The notes beneath the pieces were generated by a model. The model was not told the origin of the DNA, did not search any database, and saw only the letters and a program-made list of their open reading frames with translations. Position numbers and translations under genes: made by a program. From Gallionella sp. (GTDB lineage Bacteria > Pseudomonadota > Gammaproteobacteria > Burkholderiales > Gallionellaceae), in contig JAQTUP010000003.1 in assembly GCA_028707275.1 (NCBI GenBank), forward strand, positions 216,533 to 280,532: 64,000 nucleotides of DNA. The letters run 5' to 3'. Below are positions 16,201 through 23,487 of the stretch, in pieces. Position 1 is the first letter of the stretch; every line of letters begins with the position of its first letter.

Positions 16201-18342
16201 CAAAGCGCACTCATGGCTCTTGAGGCATGGGCCTTAGAAACGATAGAACGTCCGGGAGCGGAAGAATTTGTTCAGAAATGGCTGGATTGGATACTGCAAA
16301 GTACAAACAACGTCTCCCTAATTTCAGTGGTGGCGAGTGTGTGTATGGCCCATCCGTCGAAGACAGGCGAGACAAACTTGGCGCTTTTAGGATGTCGTGA
16401 TTTCTTTGATCTTGACCGCCAAAGGATGGTTGTCGAATCTAGCTCCCTTGCAATTGGGGGCACCGGTGCTCATGAAAGGCATCTCCAAGAAGAGCGGCTA
16501 GCCTCTAATAAGCTACCTCACCGCCGACGCGATCTTGAGCAATTTGCGCTCAACCTTCAGGTTGGCTCCTTGCGCGACAAAGTATGGGCTATTCTCGATC
16601 AGCATCAGGCTAACTTACCACCTCTTGATCAGAAAAATGATGGTGATCGCCTATGGAGGCTCTGCCTGATCCGCATGGATTTGCGCCAGTATAAGCAGAC
16701 AGGTGTGACCCAAGATGGTTATGACTATATTCAAATGCGTCAGCCAGAAGGCGATATTCAGGCGGTAATAGATCGAGCTGCGCCCGAGCAAGAACGCAAC
16801 AACCGATATACATCCATATTTCTGTGGGCGACAAATCAATTTGAAAAGAGAGATGGCTCCGCCGACAATGTGAACGAATGGCGAGCTCGTTTGGTAGAGG
16901 CGAAAATTGTCTATCAGGAAATTCAAGCCGCTTCGGTAGCTTCGGGTATATCTGGCGGCGGGCCTGGGATCGTCGCGGCGGTTTGCATCCGGGATCATTG
17001 GGATGATCTCGGCACTGATGATCGCCAGTGGTGCATGACGACGGTTCTAGAACACGTGCTTCGCCCTCCAATAGGCGAGGATTACAGCGAATTTATAGCA
17101 AAGAATCCTTTTAACGGCGTCCCGGCTTGCGCCCACGTTCTGCCGTTGATGAGAATGCGATCTGGCCCAGACCGGCTTATTGAAAATGGAATGATTGCCG
17201 CTTTACTTCATTTCAATGAAGACGCCCGTCATCAAGCGATACGTGGTGTTTCCGAGTTCGTGCTTGATAACGACAATCGCTTGGCGGCGTTTTGCGCATG
17301 GGTGCTGGTCGAGCATGCCGCATGGTGTAATGAAATCGAGAAAAAAGAGAGAAGCATCGAATATGATAAGCGCCGAACATTCATGGTGAGAATGATCGAG
17401 GCTACGAACCATGTAATGCAAGCGACTACCGACGCTTGGTACGAAAAATTTCCAGACTTCCAGCACATCGGCTTTGGTACATGGCCTGAGCGGCAACTTG
17501 CACGCGAACTAATCACACTTTTTCGTGCTCACCCGCGCTCACCACAGGCTTGCGATTATTTTTCTCGAATTGAGACTGCTCTCAAAGCGTGGTGGGCGCT
17601 CGATCGTCGTCATGGCGGCGGAGAGCGTCGTGACTACGAGCTTGAGCATCTTGCGGAAGAGACCTTCGCAGAGTTTCTACTTGTATCTGACACAGAACAG
17701 GCACTTCAGCTTGTGCATCCTTTGCTTGATGCCATATCGAAAAACCCAGACAAAGTTGCTGATCTACTCCGAAGGTTACTATCACTGGAGGATGGGCGTA
17801 CATCAGCCACGCCGTTTTGGAATTTGTGGCGTGTGATCGCGGATCTGGTTTGCAAAGCTTCATGGCTTGAAAATATCGATAGAGAACATGCCTATGGGCA
17901 AGCTCTGGTTCGCGTCACTTTTCTGAATACTCATTGGAAAGAAGGCATACAGAGTTGGTCTAGATTGGACGCCAATTTTGTTGAAATAGATAATTACTTC
18001 CAAGCTATGCCCGCATCAACCTTCGCGTTGGAAAGCTACACGCACTATCTTTATCACATTGGCAAAGATTCACTGCCGAATGCATTTGTGCTAATAGCGG
18101 AGAAGTTTGGCGACACTCTGGGTGCGAGCATATCCAACGATGGAAATCTTCGATGGTATCTCGACGCGCTCATGGATCGAGTGATCTACGAAGACCTAAA
18201 GAGACTGAAAGCTACACCACGCCTACGAACAGCGACAATGTCTATCCTCGACGCACTGGTGCAAGTCGGTTCGTCAGTTGCGTTTCAATTGCGCGATGAT
18301 TTTGTCACCCCTAGTTCAAATGTATCGGTTTCCGCAACCTAA
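13285..18342 (+). CDS. Avs-like STAND NTPase with N-terminal PD-(D/E)XK nuclease-like domain; putative anti-phage protein
   Basis: A 1685-residue single-gene unit. Residues 15-105 look like a Cap4/DUF4297-type nuclease: GGTVFEHHVGA, then D61-D62, then Q80-V-K82, fitting the D...QxK pattern. The NTPase follows, with Walker A GAAGSGKS at 321-328, a Walker-B-like TFLLEGLERL (acid E388) and LRLVITCRDY before the arginine-rich helical part. HDVFEDWAL (near 576) marks the end of that module. About 1000 residues of helical, repeat-like sequence make up the putative sensor. Base composition is visibly more AT-rich than the neighbours, with codons such as TCA, AGA and ATA. Flanking inverted repeats suggest acquisition. 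The defence role is inferred from architecture. Confidence 0.65.
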   Translation: MSSSSSSASVISTGAGGTVFEHHVGASFLSLLLTGGFLPVFPQASPIEVHFQAKRLGWNTDDLVIEGADTSGQRHRIAVQVKRTFSVSASDSECRKTFLAAWNDFNNSALFNGSCDALFLITHLGTNRLLGDFGWLLTQARSSSSVGDFMHRRSGNGLLNKRSKADCKTVQKIIEEESGTAISDNQLWKFLCAFHVVSYDLSGQSSKDEALVRSLLALVVTDGNPESSASTTWSELVNLSAQAAATGSSFERNGLPNTILVRHRSVAPSEHAAVNALRQHSEVVLKRVADGGPKGLTFTRMALANELAEAALESQIVLVVGAAGSGKSVLAKRHVRSKSEQYFTFVFAAEEFRASHIDKVLSDAQIGINWISLRSLLSMQSEKTFLLEGLERLLESDDRGALADLLNAIADDPALRLVITCRDYHAETVERSMLRPSGVAYRRVVVPDLTDDELAEAARILPVLETPLASASLRRLLRNPFMLSHAAELSWPIDQPLPVTERALRERLWSEVVCREAYQRDALPARRAFALTKISLDRARSLRPFVEQGDGDATAIQALALDNLIVFDSPQRQRVAPAHDVFEDWALIEWLSSEFATAEKDASTFARARESHPALRRAYRKWLYELVESDSSAAADYLSDVMLDATISDYLRDDTLIAIFQSSVSVDFLSKFGTTLLKNEARLLCRAIHLVRVACKTVSPLAPKDAGMARQWHIPSGSAWPNLLDFVAGRWDEVPRSAYPLILGFLEDWANGVSWQTPYPAGAKSAGIMLERLLPHMKEGWRGESEKQRVLSLITRVPQVVEPLFKDLANRAQTTSRRREDPDAELFAESLLKPFQAMPACRDFPNEIINLCLSMWKEKHTPDSDDFYSGLREVDSVFGLSENLRHDFFPASALQGPFKHLLLFHPALCIPFIVSLMNYAAEHYGQGRARLQFVEEPELVTMTFPDGITKQVWVNARLWNAFRGNSVVPYVLQSALMALEAWALETIERPGAEEFVQKWLDWILQSTNNVSLISVVASVCMAHPSKTGETNLALLGCRDFFDLDRQRMVVESSSLAIGGTGAHERHLQEERLASNKLPHRRRDLEQFALNLQVGSLRDKVWAILDQHQANLPPLDQKNDGDRLWRLCLIRMDLRQYKQTGVTQDGYDYIQMRQPEGDIQAVIDRAAPEQERNNRYTSIFLWATNQFEKRDGSADNVNEWRARLVEAKIVYQEIQAASVASGISGGGPGIVAAVCIRDHWDDLGTDDRQWCMTTVLEHVLRPPIGEDYSEFIAKNPFNGVPACAHVLPLMRMRSGPDRLIENGMIAALLHFNEDARHQAIRGVSEFVLDNDNRLAAFCAWVLVEHAAWCNEIEKKERSIEYDKRRTFMVRMIEATNHVMQATTDAWYEKFPDFQHIGFGTWPERQLARELITLFRAHPRSPQACDYFSRIETALKAWWALDRRHGGGERRDYELEHLAEETFAEFLLVSDTEQALQLVHPLLDAISKNPDKVADLLRRLLSLEDGRTSATPFWNLWRVIADLVCKASWLENIDREHAYGQALVRVTFLNTHWKEGIQSWSRLDANFVEIDNYFQAMPASTFALESYTHYLYHIGKDSLPNAFVLIAEKFGDTLGASISNDGNLRWYLDALMDRVIYEDLKRLKATPRLRTATMSILDALVQVGSSVAFQLRDDFVTPSSNVSVSAT

Positions 18343-18714
18343 TTTGTTGGAATTCCTGAGCGATTGCTGTTAAGAAAATTGAAGGACAGCAATAGAAAGT
18401 GAATGTTCGACAAAGTTGGAAGCGGACGTTCCCAGAAGCTAATCTGAGTAATGTTTCAGCAAACCGCCAGCGACCGCTTAGGCCGAGTAGCTGACCTTCG
18501 TACCGCTTTCCTGTCTGGCCAAGGGTGACGATGTCTTGACAGTGGCACGTCATACTTCATTGACGTGAACTTCTACACCCATCGGGTCATGGTTCGGGGT
18601 CAGGTTTGCACAATTGTATTATTCACCCGAACGTTTGCAACGTTGCACAGCGACACGGGATAATCCGTAATTTTTAACTCGCCTTTAGCTGCGCGCAGTG
18701 TAAATCCGGCGGGT
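18343..18714. other. spacer after the STAND gene, no supported gene
   Basis: It contains the right inverted repeat (18395-18470) and, at 18596-18605, GGGGTCAGGT, part of a motif that recurs in opposite orientation at about 23299-23308 and 23346-23355. Such GGGTCAGGT sequences are often left around REP-type elements. No credible gene is visible. The STAND gene and the glycosyltransferase gene converge here, yet no clear intrinsic terminator with a T-tract is seen. Confidence 0.45.
18395..18470 (-). repeat. right imperfect inverted repeat flanking the STAND gene
   Basis: Read on the minus strand it begins GCTGGCGGTT (18470-18461) and includes the 33-base block (18427-18395) that matches 13165-13197 at 29 of 33 positions. 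The distance between the two blocks is longer here than in the left copy, so the repeats are not equal in length. Confidence 0.55.
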
Positions 18715-19479
18715 TCAAGAACGCCCCCGAACTCGTCTTGCCAACAGAACCGGCAGGCGCAATAAAAAGCCTGCGAACAGGCGCGTGTGCATCCAGGTCA
18801 GCAGCAGGTTGTCGCGCAGATAGCGAAAGTGTGATACGCCGCCCTCGTCGGGGCGGTAATAGCGGACGAGGGCAGCCAGATTGACCGGCTCGACGCCGCG
18901 CCAGCACAGGCGCACCACGGCTTCCGGGTCAAAGTCGAAGTGGCGCATCCATCGCTGTGTACGCATCACCTGCCGCAGGGGTTCGACCGGATACACGCGA
19001 AATCCGAACAGGGAGTCGCCGATGCCGGCCCACAGTGTTTCCAGATTGGCCCACCAGTTGGATATTTTGCGCCCTTTTACGCGCAGAGACGGCGCGCTGG
19101 CATCGAAGACCGGTACGCCCAGGATCATCGCCGCAGGCTGACTTGCGGATTCTGCCATGAACGCCGGAATGCTCTCAGGCGGGTGTTGGCCGTCCGAATC
19201 CATGGTTAAGACGTGAGTAAAACCCGCAGCAGCGGCCTGATCCAGTCCGTGCAGCACAGCCGCCCCCTTGCCCTGATTGTGCGGCAGAACCATCACGCAG
19301 AGGCCGGGATCGACTGAGGCCATTGCCAGTAAACCCTCGGCGCTGCCGTCATCGCTGCCGTCCACCACCAGCCAGACCGGGTTCCAGTATTGCCGTGCGG
19401 CATGCACGGTTTCATAGACCTTTTCGCCCGGGTTGTAGCTGGGAATGAGGACTAAATGCGTGGTCGAGGCAGTCATCAT
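18715..19479 (-). CDS. family 2 glycosyltransferase of the aryl-polyene cluster
   Basis: A 254-residue GT-A-fold glycosyltransferase. Residues 8-18 (LVLIPSYNPGE) start the nucleotide-binding half, DGSDDGS follows at 40-46, and the metal-binding DSD is at 94-96 in LTMDSDGQHP. The order resembles dolichyl-phosphate-mannose-synthase-like enzymes, but no C-terminal membrane block is present. Aryl-polyene loci often encode a glycosyltransferase beside an acyltransferase, and here the two overlap by ATGA. It probably adds the sugar that links polyene and lipid; the sugar itself cannot be read from the sequence. It is the last gene of the minus-strand arm. Confidence 0.8.
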   Translation of the reverse strand: MMTASTTHLVLIPSYNPGEKVYETVHAARQYWNPVWLVVDGSDDGSAEGLLAMASVDPGLCVMVLPHNQGKGAAVLHGLDQAAAAGFTHVLTMDSDGQHPPESIPAFMAESASQPAAMILGVPVFDASAPSLRVKGRKISNWWANLETLWAGIGDSLFGFRVYPVEPLRQVMRTQRWMRHFDFDPEAVVRLCWRGVEPVNLAALVRYYRPDEGGVSHFRYLRDNLLLTWMHTRLFAGFLLRLPVLLARRVRGRS

Positions 19480-20270
19480 GTTGGCGAACCATTGGTATTT
19501 TCGGGTCGGGGAGGATGAAGCGCCGAGCGTTGTGTCAGCTCGTCCGCAAAATAGTGCTCCAGTTCGGCCATGAATTCCCGGGTGTTCTGCGGCGGATCAA
19601 AACGCCGCCCCAGGCGCACCCGGTAATGAATAGGCATGGGAGGCTTGCGGAACAGCGGCCAGCCTTTGCCAAGATAGGCCGTGTCGGTTTCGATCAGTAT
19701 CGTCTGCACGGGCACCTGGGCATGGTGCGAAATCAGGCCGATACTGCCCCTGAACGGGTTGACCGGATGTGTCGTGGTGCGGGTGCCTTCGGGGAACAGC
19801 AACAGATGGCTGCCGCATTTGAAATCGGCCGTCGCCAGCTGCACCATGCGCCGCACCGGATCGTTGCGTATATAGCGCGCAAGACGCGCCCCCGCACCTA
19901 AAAAAATATTATTCATCAGCTCGGCTTTTAGCACGCAGGCGACATTCGGCAGTCGGGAAATGACCATCACCGCGTCGAGCAGGCAAGGATGATTGGGCGC
20001 GATGATCATCGGCGGCTCATCGCGCAACGCATCCAATGCGGTAATGTCGAAACTGCACCGGCGCGTCATGCTTATGCTGGCCAGATACAGACGGAAGGCG
20101 GCCATGATGACGCGGCGTCCCAGCGCGCGCCCCACTGATTCCGGCAGCAGGGGGTAGGCCACCATGGCCACCGGCGTCCATGCCAGGCACAGTATGCCAA
20201 GCCAGGCCAGCCCCAGATACAGCACCAGGTAATCGTAGCCATTGAGCAACACACGAAAGGCGGTGCGCAC
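19476..20270 (-). CDS. PlsC-type 1-acylglycerol-3-phosphate acyltransferase-like protein
   Basis: A 264-residue membrane-associated acyltransferase. The HX4D motif is NHPCLLD (H94, D99) and the substrate motif FPEGTRT occupies 159-165; two hydrophobic segments precede them (about 15-45). GTG 20270 is chosen because it lies two bases after the chorismatase stop; a TTG at 20294 would add eight residues and a 22-base overlap. The family acylates lysophosphatidic acid, but the cluster context suggests acyl or aryl-polyenoyl transfer to the lipid anchor. Confidence 0.75.
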   Translation of the reverse strand: MRTAFRVLLNGYDYLVLYLGLAWLGILCLAWTPVAMVAYPLLPESVGRALGRRVIMAAFRLYLASISMTRRCSFDITALDALRDEPPMIIAPNHPCLLDAVMVISRLPNVACVLKAELMNNIFLGAGARLARYIRNDPVRRMVQLATADFKCGSHLLLFPEGTRTTTHPVNPFRGSIGLISHHAQVPVQTILIETDTAYLGKGWPLFRKPPMPIHYRVRLGRRFDPPQNTREFMAELEHYFADELTQRSALHPPRPENTNGSPT

Positions 20271-20272
20271 GA

Positions 20273-21307
20273 TCAGTTTACCTGTCCTGAGCAAGACGCA
20301 CGTATCGCTGTCGCCTCAATTTCCACCAGCAGATCCTGACGGCAGATATCCGCACGGAGATAAACCGCCTTCGGCGCGCCGCCGCTGCGCGCCAGCTCAT
20401 CGCGAATCAGCTCAAAATCTGCCGGGTGGCGCACGTAGACTTTGTAGCTCAGGCAGGCCGGATCGAATCCCGTCTGATGTCGATTGACCTCGACCAGCAC
20501 CGCCTTGATGTTGTTCATGGTTTCGCGGGTTTGTGCCACGACATCACCGGCATGCAAGGTTGCGTGACCGACAATACTGGCGGTGCCGGAGATAAACAAC
20601 ACCTCGTTCTGCCCCATGCGCACCAGGCTTGCGCGCGAGAAGATCGGGCTGCGCGGGCCATATTGCGGCGGGTACTCGCAGGCGCTGATCTGGCGGGGAT
20701 TTTCCAGGTTCAGCGGGCGGGTGCGTCCTGCCAGAAAGGCTATGGTCAGCGGTCCTTGTGCCACGCCCAGCGCACAGGCGGCGGGGGCGTTTTTCATCAC
20801 ATCGCGCCCGTGCGCCATAAAGGCCTCCTGGCGGCCCCGGTTGAACTGCTGGTAGCGTTCCAGATCGAAACTTTTTTCGTTGATCCTGGCGATGTAATTC
20901 CAGACGCGAAACAGATACGGAAAGGGCATGGCGTCGAGCAGGGCAAATATCTGGCAATAGGCAGAAGCGGTGGCCTGTTGCAGCGGTGTCTTGTCATCAG
21001 TCGCGTCAAATAAGGCCTCATTCAGGGCGATCACCCCGAACAAAACGTTGTCGTCATGGCTGTAATGAATGTCGCCGCACAGCCCCTTCGCCAGTTCACC
21101 GCTGCCGTGCCATAGTTCGAGGACGGGCTCATTCGTGTCGAGTCGCTGCATGGGGACGCTCATGCAGGGGATCTGTGGATAACCTGTTTCATTTGACGTT
21201 TCCGCCGCAAAACACAGCGCACCCAGCACGCGGTGGTGAGCTGCTTGTTGCAAGCGTGCCGCGACAGACAAGTGTTCGCCGTTGATGGAGGATGACGAGT
21301 CTCGCAT
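20273..21307 (-). CDS. chorismatase (XanB2-type chorismate lyase/hydrolase)
   Basis: A 344-residue member of the chorismatase family (FkbO/Hyg5/XanB2), with the split RidA-like fold typical of the group. Recognisable blocks include DIHYSHDDNVLFGVI, RVWNYIARINEKSFDLERYQQFNRGR (interrupted here only for description), SACEYPPQYGPRSP and the late FISGTASIVGH. XanB2 converts chorismate to 3- and 4-hydroxybenzoate and pyruvate. The product supplies the aryl starter of xanthomonadins and also ubiquinone precursor. Its presence is the strongest pointer to a xanthomonadin-like pigment. The start ATG overlaps the halogenase-like stop by ATGA, so the four minus genes form one operon. Confidence 0.8.
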   Translation of the reverse strand: MRDSSSSINGEHLSVAARLQQAAHHRVLGALCFAAETSNETGYPQIPCMSVPMQRLDTNEPVLELWHGSGELAKGLCGDIHYSHDDNVLFGVIALNEALFDATDDKTPLQQATASAYCQIFALLDAMPFPYLFRVWNYIARINEKSFDLERYQQFNRGRQEAFMAHGRDVMKNAPAACALGVAQGPLTIAFLAGRTRPLNLENPRQISACEYPPQYGPRSPIFSRASLVRMGQNEVLFISGTASIVGHATLHAGDVVAQTRETMNNIKAVLVEVNRHQTGFDPACLSYKVYVRHPADFELIRDELARSGGAPKAVYLRADICRQDLLVEIEATAIRASCSGQVN

Positions 21308-22653
21308 CAGTTCACCGCTGCGCCCGTTTCATCCACTACCCGGATATTGTGTTTGCGCATCCGCCAGGCGTTAAAAGTGCGCCTGAAGTTGAGCCAGGAT
21401 GCCGCGTAATAAATCCCCTTGAAGATGATCAGAGGGCGACGGATAGGCGTTTTGCCATAAATATCGCCCGCCAGCACCGATAACAACGCTTCTTTTACGC
21501 GGAAAATATTGCGCGGTTCCATGAACATATTGCGCAGCGTGGGATTGGTCACGCGGTAAATAAACCAGGAAAACTCCTCAGGGCCCAGTTTCATCGTACT
21601 GTCGAATTTTTTCAAGGCGACGCTTGCGCGTTCGGGGTGGCTCAGGCAAGTATCCACGGCATCGGCGCCGGCAAAGGCGCTTTGCATGGCCATCATCACG
21701 CCGGACGAAAATACCGGATCAATGAACGCGTAGGCATCTCCCAGCAGCAGATAATTTTGGCCGTGAGTGCGGTCACACATGTAGGAAAAGTTGCCGGTGG
21801 CCTCAACCGGGGAGGCCAGCTGCGCGTCTTTCAGGCGTTCGCTTAACGGCGCGCACAAGGCGATGGTCTCTGCCAGGAACTGTTCCAGCGATTTGTCATG
21901 GCGCGTTTTGAGGTAATACGGCCAGGTCACGGCGCCCACGCTGGTCGTGCCGTCCGTCAGCGGAATGCACCAGAACCAGCCATGCTCGAACCAGTAAATG
22001 GTGATATTGCCGGCGGTCTTGCCCGTGTTGCGGGCGGCGCCCGTAAAGTGAGCGTAAAGGGCGGTGCTGTTGTGTTTTTTGTTGCGTCGTTTTGCCTGGA
22101 ATTGATTGCCCAGCAAGGTGTCCCGGCCTGACGCATCCAGCACAAAACGCGTGTGTACCGTTTCGATGCGACCGTCCTCGTGCAGGGCGGAAACCCGCGC
22201 GCCGTCGGGCAAAAAATTGACAGTCTGTACCCGGCAGCCTTCCACCACCCGGGCGTTTTTGCAGGCGGCGTTGCGGATCAGGATTTCGTCGAATTCGGCG
22301 CGGCGCACCTGGTAGGCCATGGGCATGGATTTATCCATGGCGTCGGCAAATTCGAACGACTGTTTATGTTCGTGCCAGGGGGAGACAAATTCAGCGCCCC
22401 ATTTTTCCATGCCGATGGCTCTGACCGCATCCGCGACCCCCAGTTTTTCCAGCAGCGGCAGATTGGCCGGCAGCAGCGATTCGCCGATATGAAAACGCGG
22501 ATGGTGTGCTTTTTCCAGCAGCGTCACGCGCCAGCCACGCTCGGCCAGCAAAGCGGCGGCGGTTGAGCCCGCAGGTCCGCCACCGATAACCAGCACGTCG
22601 CACTCGGACGCCTCTTCGGTGGGTGCAGCTGGGGGGGTTGGCTTATCTGTCAT
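21307..22653 (-). CDS. flavin-dependent halogenase-like monooxygenase
   Basis: A 448-residue FAD enzyme. The dinucleotide-binding GGGPAGS lies at 24-30, and GDAYAFIDPVFSSG at 305-318 closes the FAD site. Two halogenase hallmarks are visible: W-F-W-C-I-P at 226-231 fits the WxWxIP motif, and K84 in EKWGAEF lies where pyrrole/phenol-type halogenases have their catalytic lysine. Xanthomonadins are brominated aryl polyenes, so ring halogenation of the starter or polyene is a reasonable role. Related hydroxylases and geranylgeranyl-reductase-like proteins share parts of these motifs, so a non-halogenating oxidoreductase is possible. First gene of the minus operon. Confidence 0.7.
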   Translation of the reverse strand: MTDKPTPPAAPTEEASECDVLVIGGGPAGSTAAALLAERGWRVTLLEKAHHPRFHIGESLLPANLPLLEKLGVADAVRAIGMEKWGAEFVSPWHEHKQSFEFADAMDKSMPMAYQVRRAEFDEILIRNAACKNARVVEGCRVQTVNFLPDGARVSALHEDGRIETVHTRFVLDASGRDTLLGNQFQAKRRNKKHNSTALYAHFTGAARNTGKTAGNITIYWFEHGWFWCIPLTDGTTSVGAVTWPYYLKTRHDKSLEQFLAETIALCAPLSERLKDAQLASPVEATGNFSYMCDRTHGQNYLLLGDAYAFIDPVFSSGVMMAMQSAFAGADAVDTCLSHPERASVALKKFDSTMKLGPEEFSWFIYRVTNPTLRNMFMEPRNIFRVKEALLSVLAGDIYGKTPIRRPLIIFKGIYYAASWLNFRRTFNAWRMRKHNIRVVDETGAAVN

Positions 22654-22790
22654 CTGGCCGATTGTATAGCATCGCCATGCTCGTCACGGGTAATTTTGCC
22701 TGTGGACTGGAATTTAAGGTGGGTCTGGGGAGCAATACGGGTGTTTAACGGTGCCTGACGCGAAAAACAGGGGGTGTTTGAATAAGCATG

Positions 22791-22866
22791 TGGCGTCCCC
22801 AACGAGATTCGAACTCGTGTTACCGCCGTGAAAGGGCGATGTCCTAGGCCTCTAGACGATAGGGAC
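22791..22866 (-). tRNA. tRNA-Glu (anticodon TTC)
   Basis: The minus strand reads GTCCCTATCGTCTAGAGGCC through the D arm, CCCTTTCACGG in the anticodon arm (anticodon TTC), CGAGTTCGAATCTCG in the T arm and GGGGACGCCA at the end. The 76 bases include an encoded CCA tail. The acceptor stem pairs across all seven positions except for a wobble. A TATAAT box lies upstream on the same strand at 22949-22944. Confidence 0.95.
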
Positions 22867-23282
22867 GTGCTAAACAGGTTGCAGCGCTGCTGCCCGGGTG
22901 ACTAAACGACAGCTCCGGTCACCTGCATTTTCTGAGGGACGGAATTATACTCGAAAAACCGGACCACAGGATATGATATTTAAATATTTTTGAAGCATGC
23001 TGACTCGCCGCGAGTCATCATCGCTAACCAGTAAGGTGCACCCGCTGGGTTGCCGCCCTGAGGTGAACTTTGCAGAACAAGTCGGCGCTTATATTGCTCG
23101 ATTGTGTGCGTTCCGTAGACAAACGCCGTCTGGCAGGAAAAATGGGAGAAATTGAACTCAAACTCTGGCATTCCATTCTGCTTGAGATGCTGGCGTAAGG
23201 GCTATGCAGGTAAGGCGATGGTTGCTTATTTAGTTTAATATAATCAATCGAGTATATAATCTTCTGTCTGCCAGAAATATCT

Positions 23283-23368
23283 GCACGCTGCGAATCTAGA
23301 CCTGACCCTTTGAATCTGCGTGAATCTGCGCACGCTGCGAATCTAGACCTGACCCTTTGAATCTGCGT
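23283..23368. repeat. two-copy tandem repeat, 47-bp period
   Basis: A 39-base block beginning GCACGCTGCGAATCTAGACC occurs at 23283-23321 and again, identical, at 23330-23368. A shorter echo (TTTGAATCTG) follows at 23371-23380. The block contains GACCTGACCC, the complement of a motif seen at 18596-18605. Confidence 0.8.
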
Positions 23369-23451
23369 TCTTTGAATCTGTTTGATAAAGCTCAGCCATC
23401 GCTTCGTCGTGTGATCTGCTTTTCATTATCGCTTCTCCTTTGCCCGTCAGC

Positions 23452-23481
23452 GTAGCCCGGATGCAATGCAATCCGGGCTAC
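23452..23481. repeat. perfect palindromic repeat after gatB
   Basis: GTAGCCCGGAT (23452-23462) and ATCCGGGCTAC (23471-23481) pair perfectly around GCAATGCA. It lies seven bases beyond the gatB stop. No T-tract follows on the minus strand, so it looks like a REP-type element, though it could still protect the gatB mRNA end. Confidence 0.7.
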
Positions 23482-23487
23482 AACTAT

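Larger units (their letters stand above)
22867..23487. other. repeat-rich spacer without a supported gene
   Basis: The 620 bases between tRNA-Glu and gatB hold the tRNA promoter region (TATAAT on the minus strand at 22949-22944), a tandem repeat (23283-23368) and a palindrome (23452-23481). A 63-codon minus-strand frame at 22980-23171 has no ribosome-binding site or recognisable protein character and I do not support it. An AT-rich stretch at 23225-23270 is otherwise featureless. Confidence 0.5.

Noticed and set aside
22980..23171. 63-codon minus-strand open frame between tRNA-Glu and gatB
   Set aside because: No ribosome-binding site, no recognisable protein character and a location in a repeat-rich spacer.
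23260..23380. CRISPR-like repeats
   Set aside because: Only two full copies of a 39-base block with an 8-base separation and no spacers or cas genes.
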